In this document: positions 63,455-64,000 of the stretch, piece by piece
Numbering within the stretch: the first letter of the stretch is position 1
How the letters are laid out: every line of letters begins with the position of its first letter
Source of the DNA: Sordaria brevicollis
Lineage: Eukaryota > Ascomycota > Sordariomycetes > Sordariales > Sordariaceae
Direction of reading: 5' to 3'
Assembly: GCA_033439795.1 (NCBI GenBank)
Contig: JAUTDP010000001.1
Location: 2,170,001 to 2,234,000, forward strand
DNA length: 64,000 nucleotides
Notes under the pieces: generated by a model
What the model saw: only the letters and a program-made list of their open reading frames with translations
The model's database searches: none
Told to the model about the DNA's origin: nothing
Made by a program: the position numbers and the translations under genes

Positions 63455-64000
63455 AAGGTGTCGATTCCGTTTCGGCGTCGTTAAGCCTTTTGGAGAAGAC
63501 CTACGATGCACATTTTGGCTTTCTGTTTTTTGACGACAAACGTCTTTTGCGCGCGGGCCTACGGGAGCGTGAGAGGCTCCTGCATTTTCGAAAGATACCA
63601 TGGTGTTGGTTCGCGCTCGCATTTTCTTACCGGTGTTTTTCTCTCTTTTCCTTTCTGATTCGTCTATCTGTTTTGCGTGTACATGGTTTGTTTTTCTCCT
63701 TCTCTTTCTCTTTCTTTCTTACACTGCTTCAACGCATACACAACGGGTATATTGCTGGCTGGCTAGCTTATACAAGACATGGGAAACGGGTTAAGACATG
63801 GGTGGGAGGCATGCTCTTTTGACTCTTAACTTCCACGGATAGCTGGCCAGCATCATGCATTTGGTTCGGAGAGAGCTCACGACGGCGATTCGTGGGCTCC
63901 ATGGGAATTGTTTTCACACGCAATAACACATACGTCTTGCTTTTGGTCTGGTTTATCATCCTTCCTTGTTCGAGTAATCTATGGCTCCAAGGGAAATCAA
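63455..64000. other. 3' flank of maf1 to window end
   Basis: A T/C-rich tract near 63640-63730, with no conserved ORF. Probably maf1 3' UTR followed by intergenic DNA. Confidence 0.5.

Overview
The window looks like chromosomal DNA of a filamentous ascomycete, most likely Neurospora or a close Sordariaceae relative. The evidence is short GT-AG introns (mostly 50-150 nt) with CTRAC-like branch points, A/C-rich start contexts, a dispersed 5S rRNA gene family with upstream TATA elements, a Ste7-type MEK, a HET-domain gene and several proteins rich in homopeptides. I see no transposon, no RIP-degraded AT-rich tract and no CRISPR or prokaryotic feature. The species call is inference.

Layout: HRD1 (minus, its 3' end cut by the window edge) is followed by an intron-containing tRNA-Ser(GCU). 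A gene-poor stretch then carries an NmrA-like reductase (4056-5222) and a 2.9-kb empty spacer. Next come a hypothetical membrane protein (8126-9530), a HET-domain protein (10089-12281), a HAD hydrolase (12943-14034), a BRE4/ArAE_2-type membrane protein (14966-18431), a mitochondrial PPR-like protein (19031-22357), an Osh3-type oxysterol-binding protein (23115-26285) and SPT6 (28066-32481). The MEK-2/Ste7 kinase is at 35291-37010, a DysF-domain protein at 38673-40450, a small LEA-like membrane protein at 41709-42281 and PRP6 at 42837-45746. After these lie a hypothetical ectodomain membrane protein (46791-49188), a cytochrome P450 (49736-51479), a carboxymuconolactone-decarboxylase-like protein (53033-54136), BUD32 (55370-56269), the glutamate-cysteine ligase regulatory subunit (56547-57737), the AP-1 sigma adaptin (59075-60125) and the Pol III repressor MAF1 (62192-63454). 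Two identical 5S rRNA genes sit in inverted orientation about 11 kb apart, each between convergent gene ends.

Most genes are conserved housekeeping functions: ERAD, transcription elongation, splicing, tRNA modification, vesicle coats, lipid transfer, redox and Pol III control. They are not organised as a pathway cluster. The accessory genes (HET, P450, NmrA-like, membrane hypotheticals) are scattered singletons, and I found no convincing new multi-gene system. The observations most worth checking are at gene-structure level: a uORF whose stop overlaps the maf1 start codon, a GC-AG intron after a 6-nt coding exon in maf1, two competing terminal exons in the AP-1 sigma gene, a degenerate lipid-binding fingerprint in the Osh protein, and a possible unannotated Cys-rich small protein at 46071-46400.

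Exon boundaries were inferred by eye from splice consensus, reading phase and family similarity; none is backed by transcript data.
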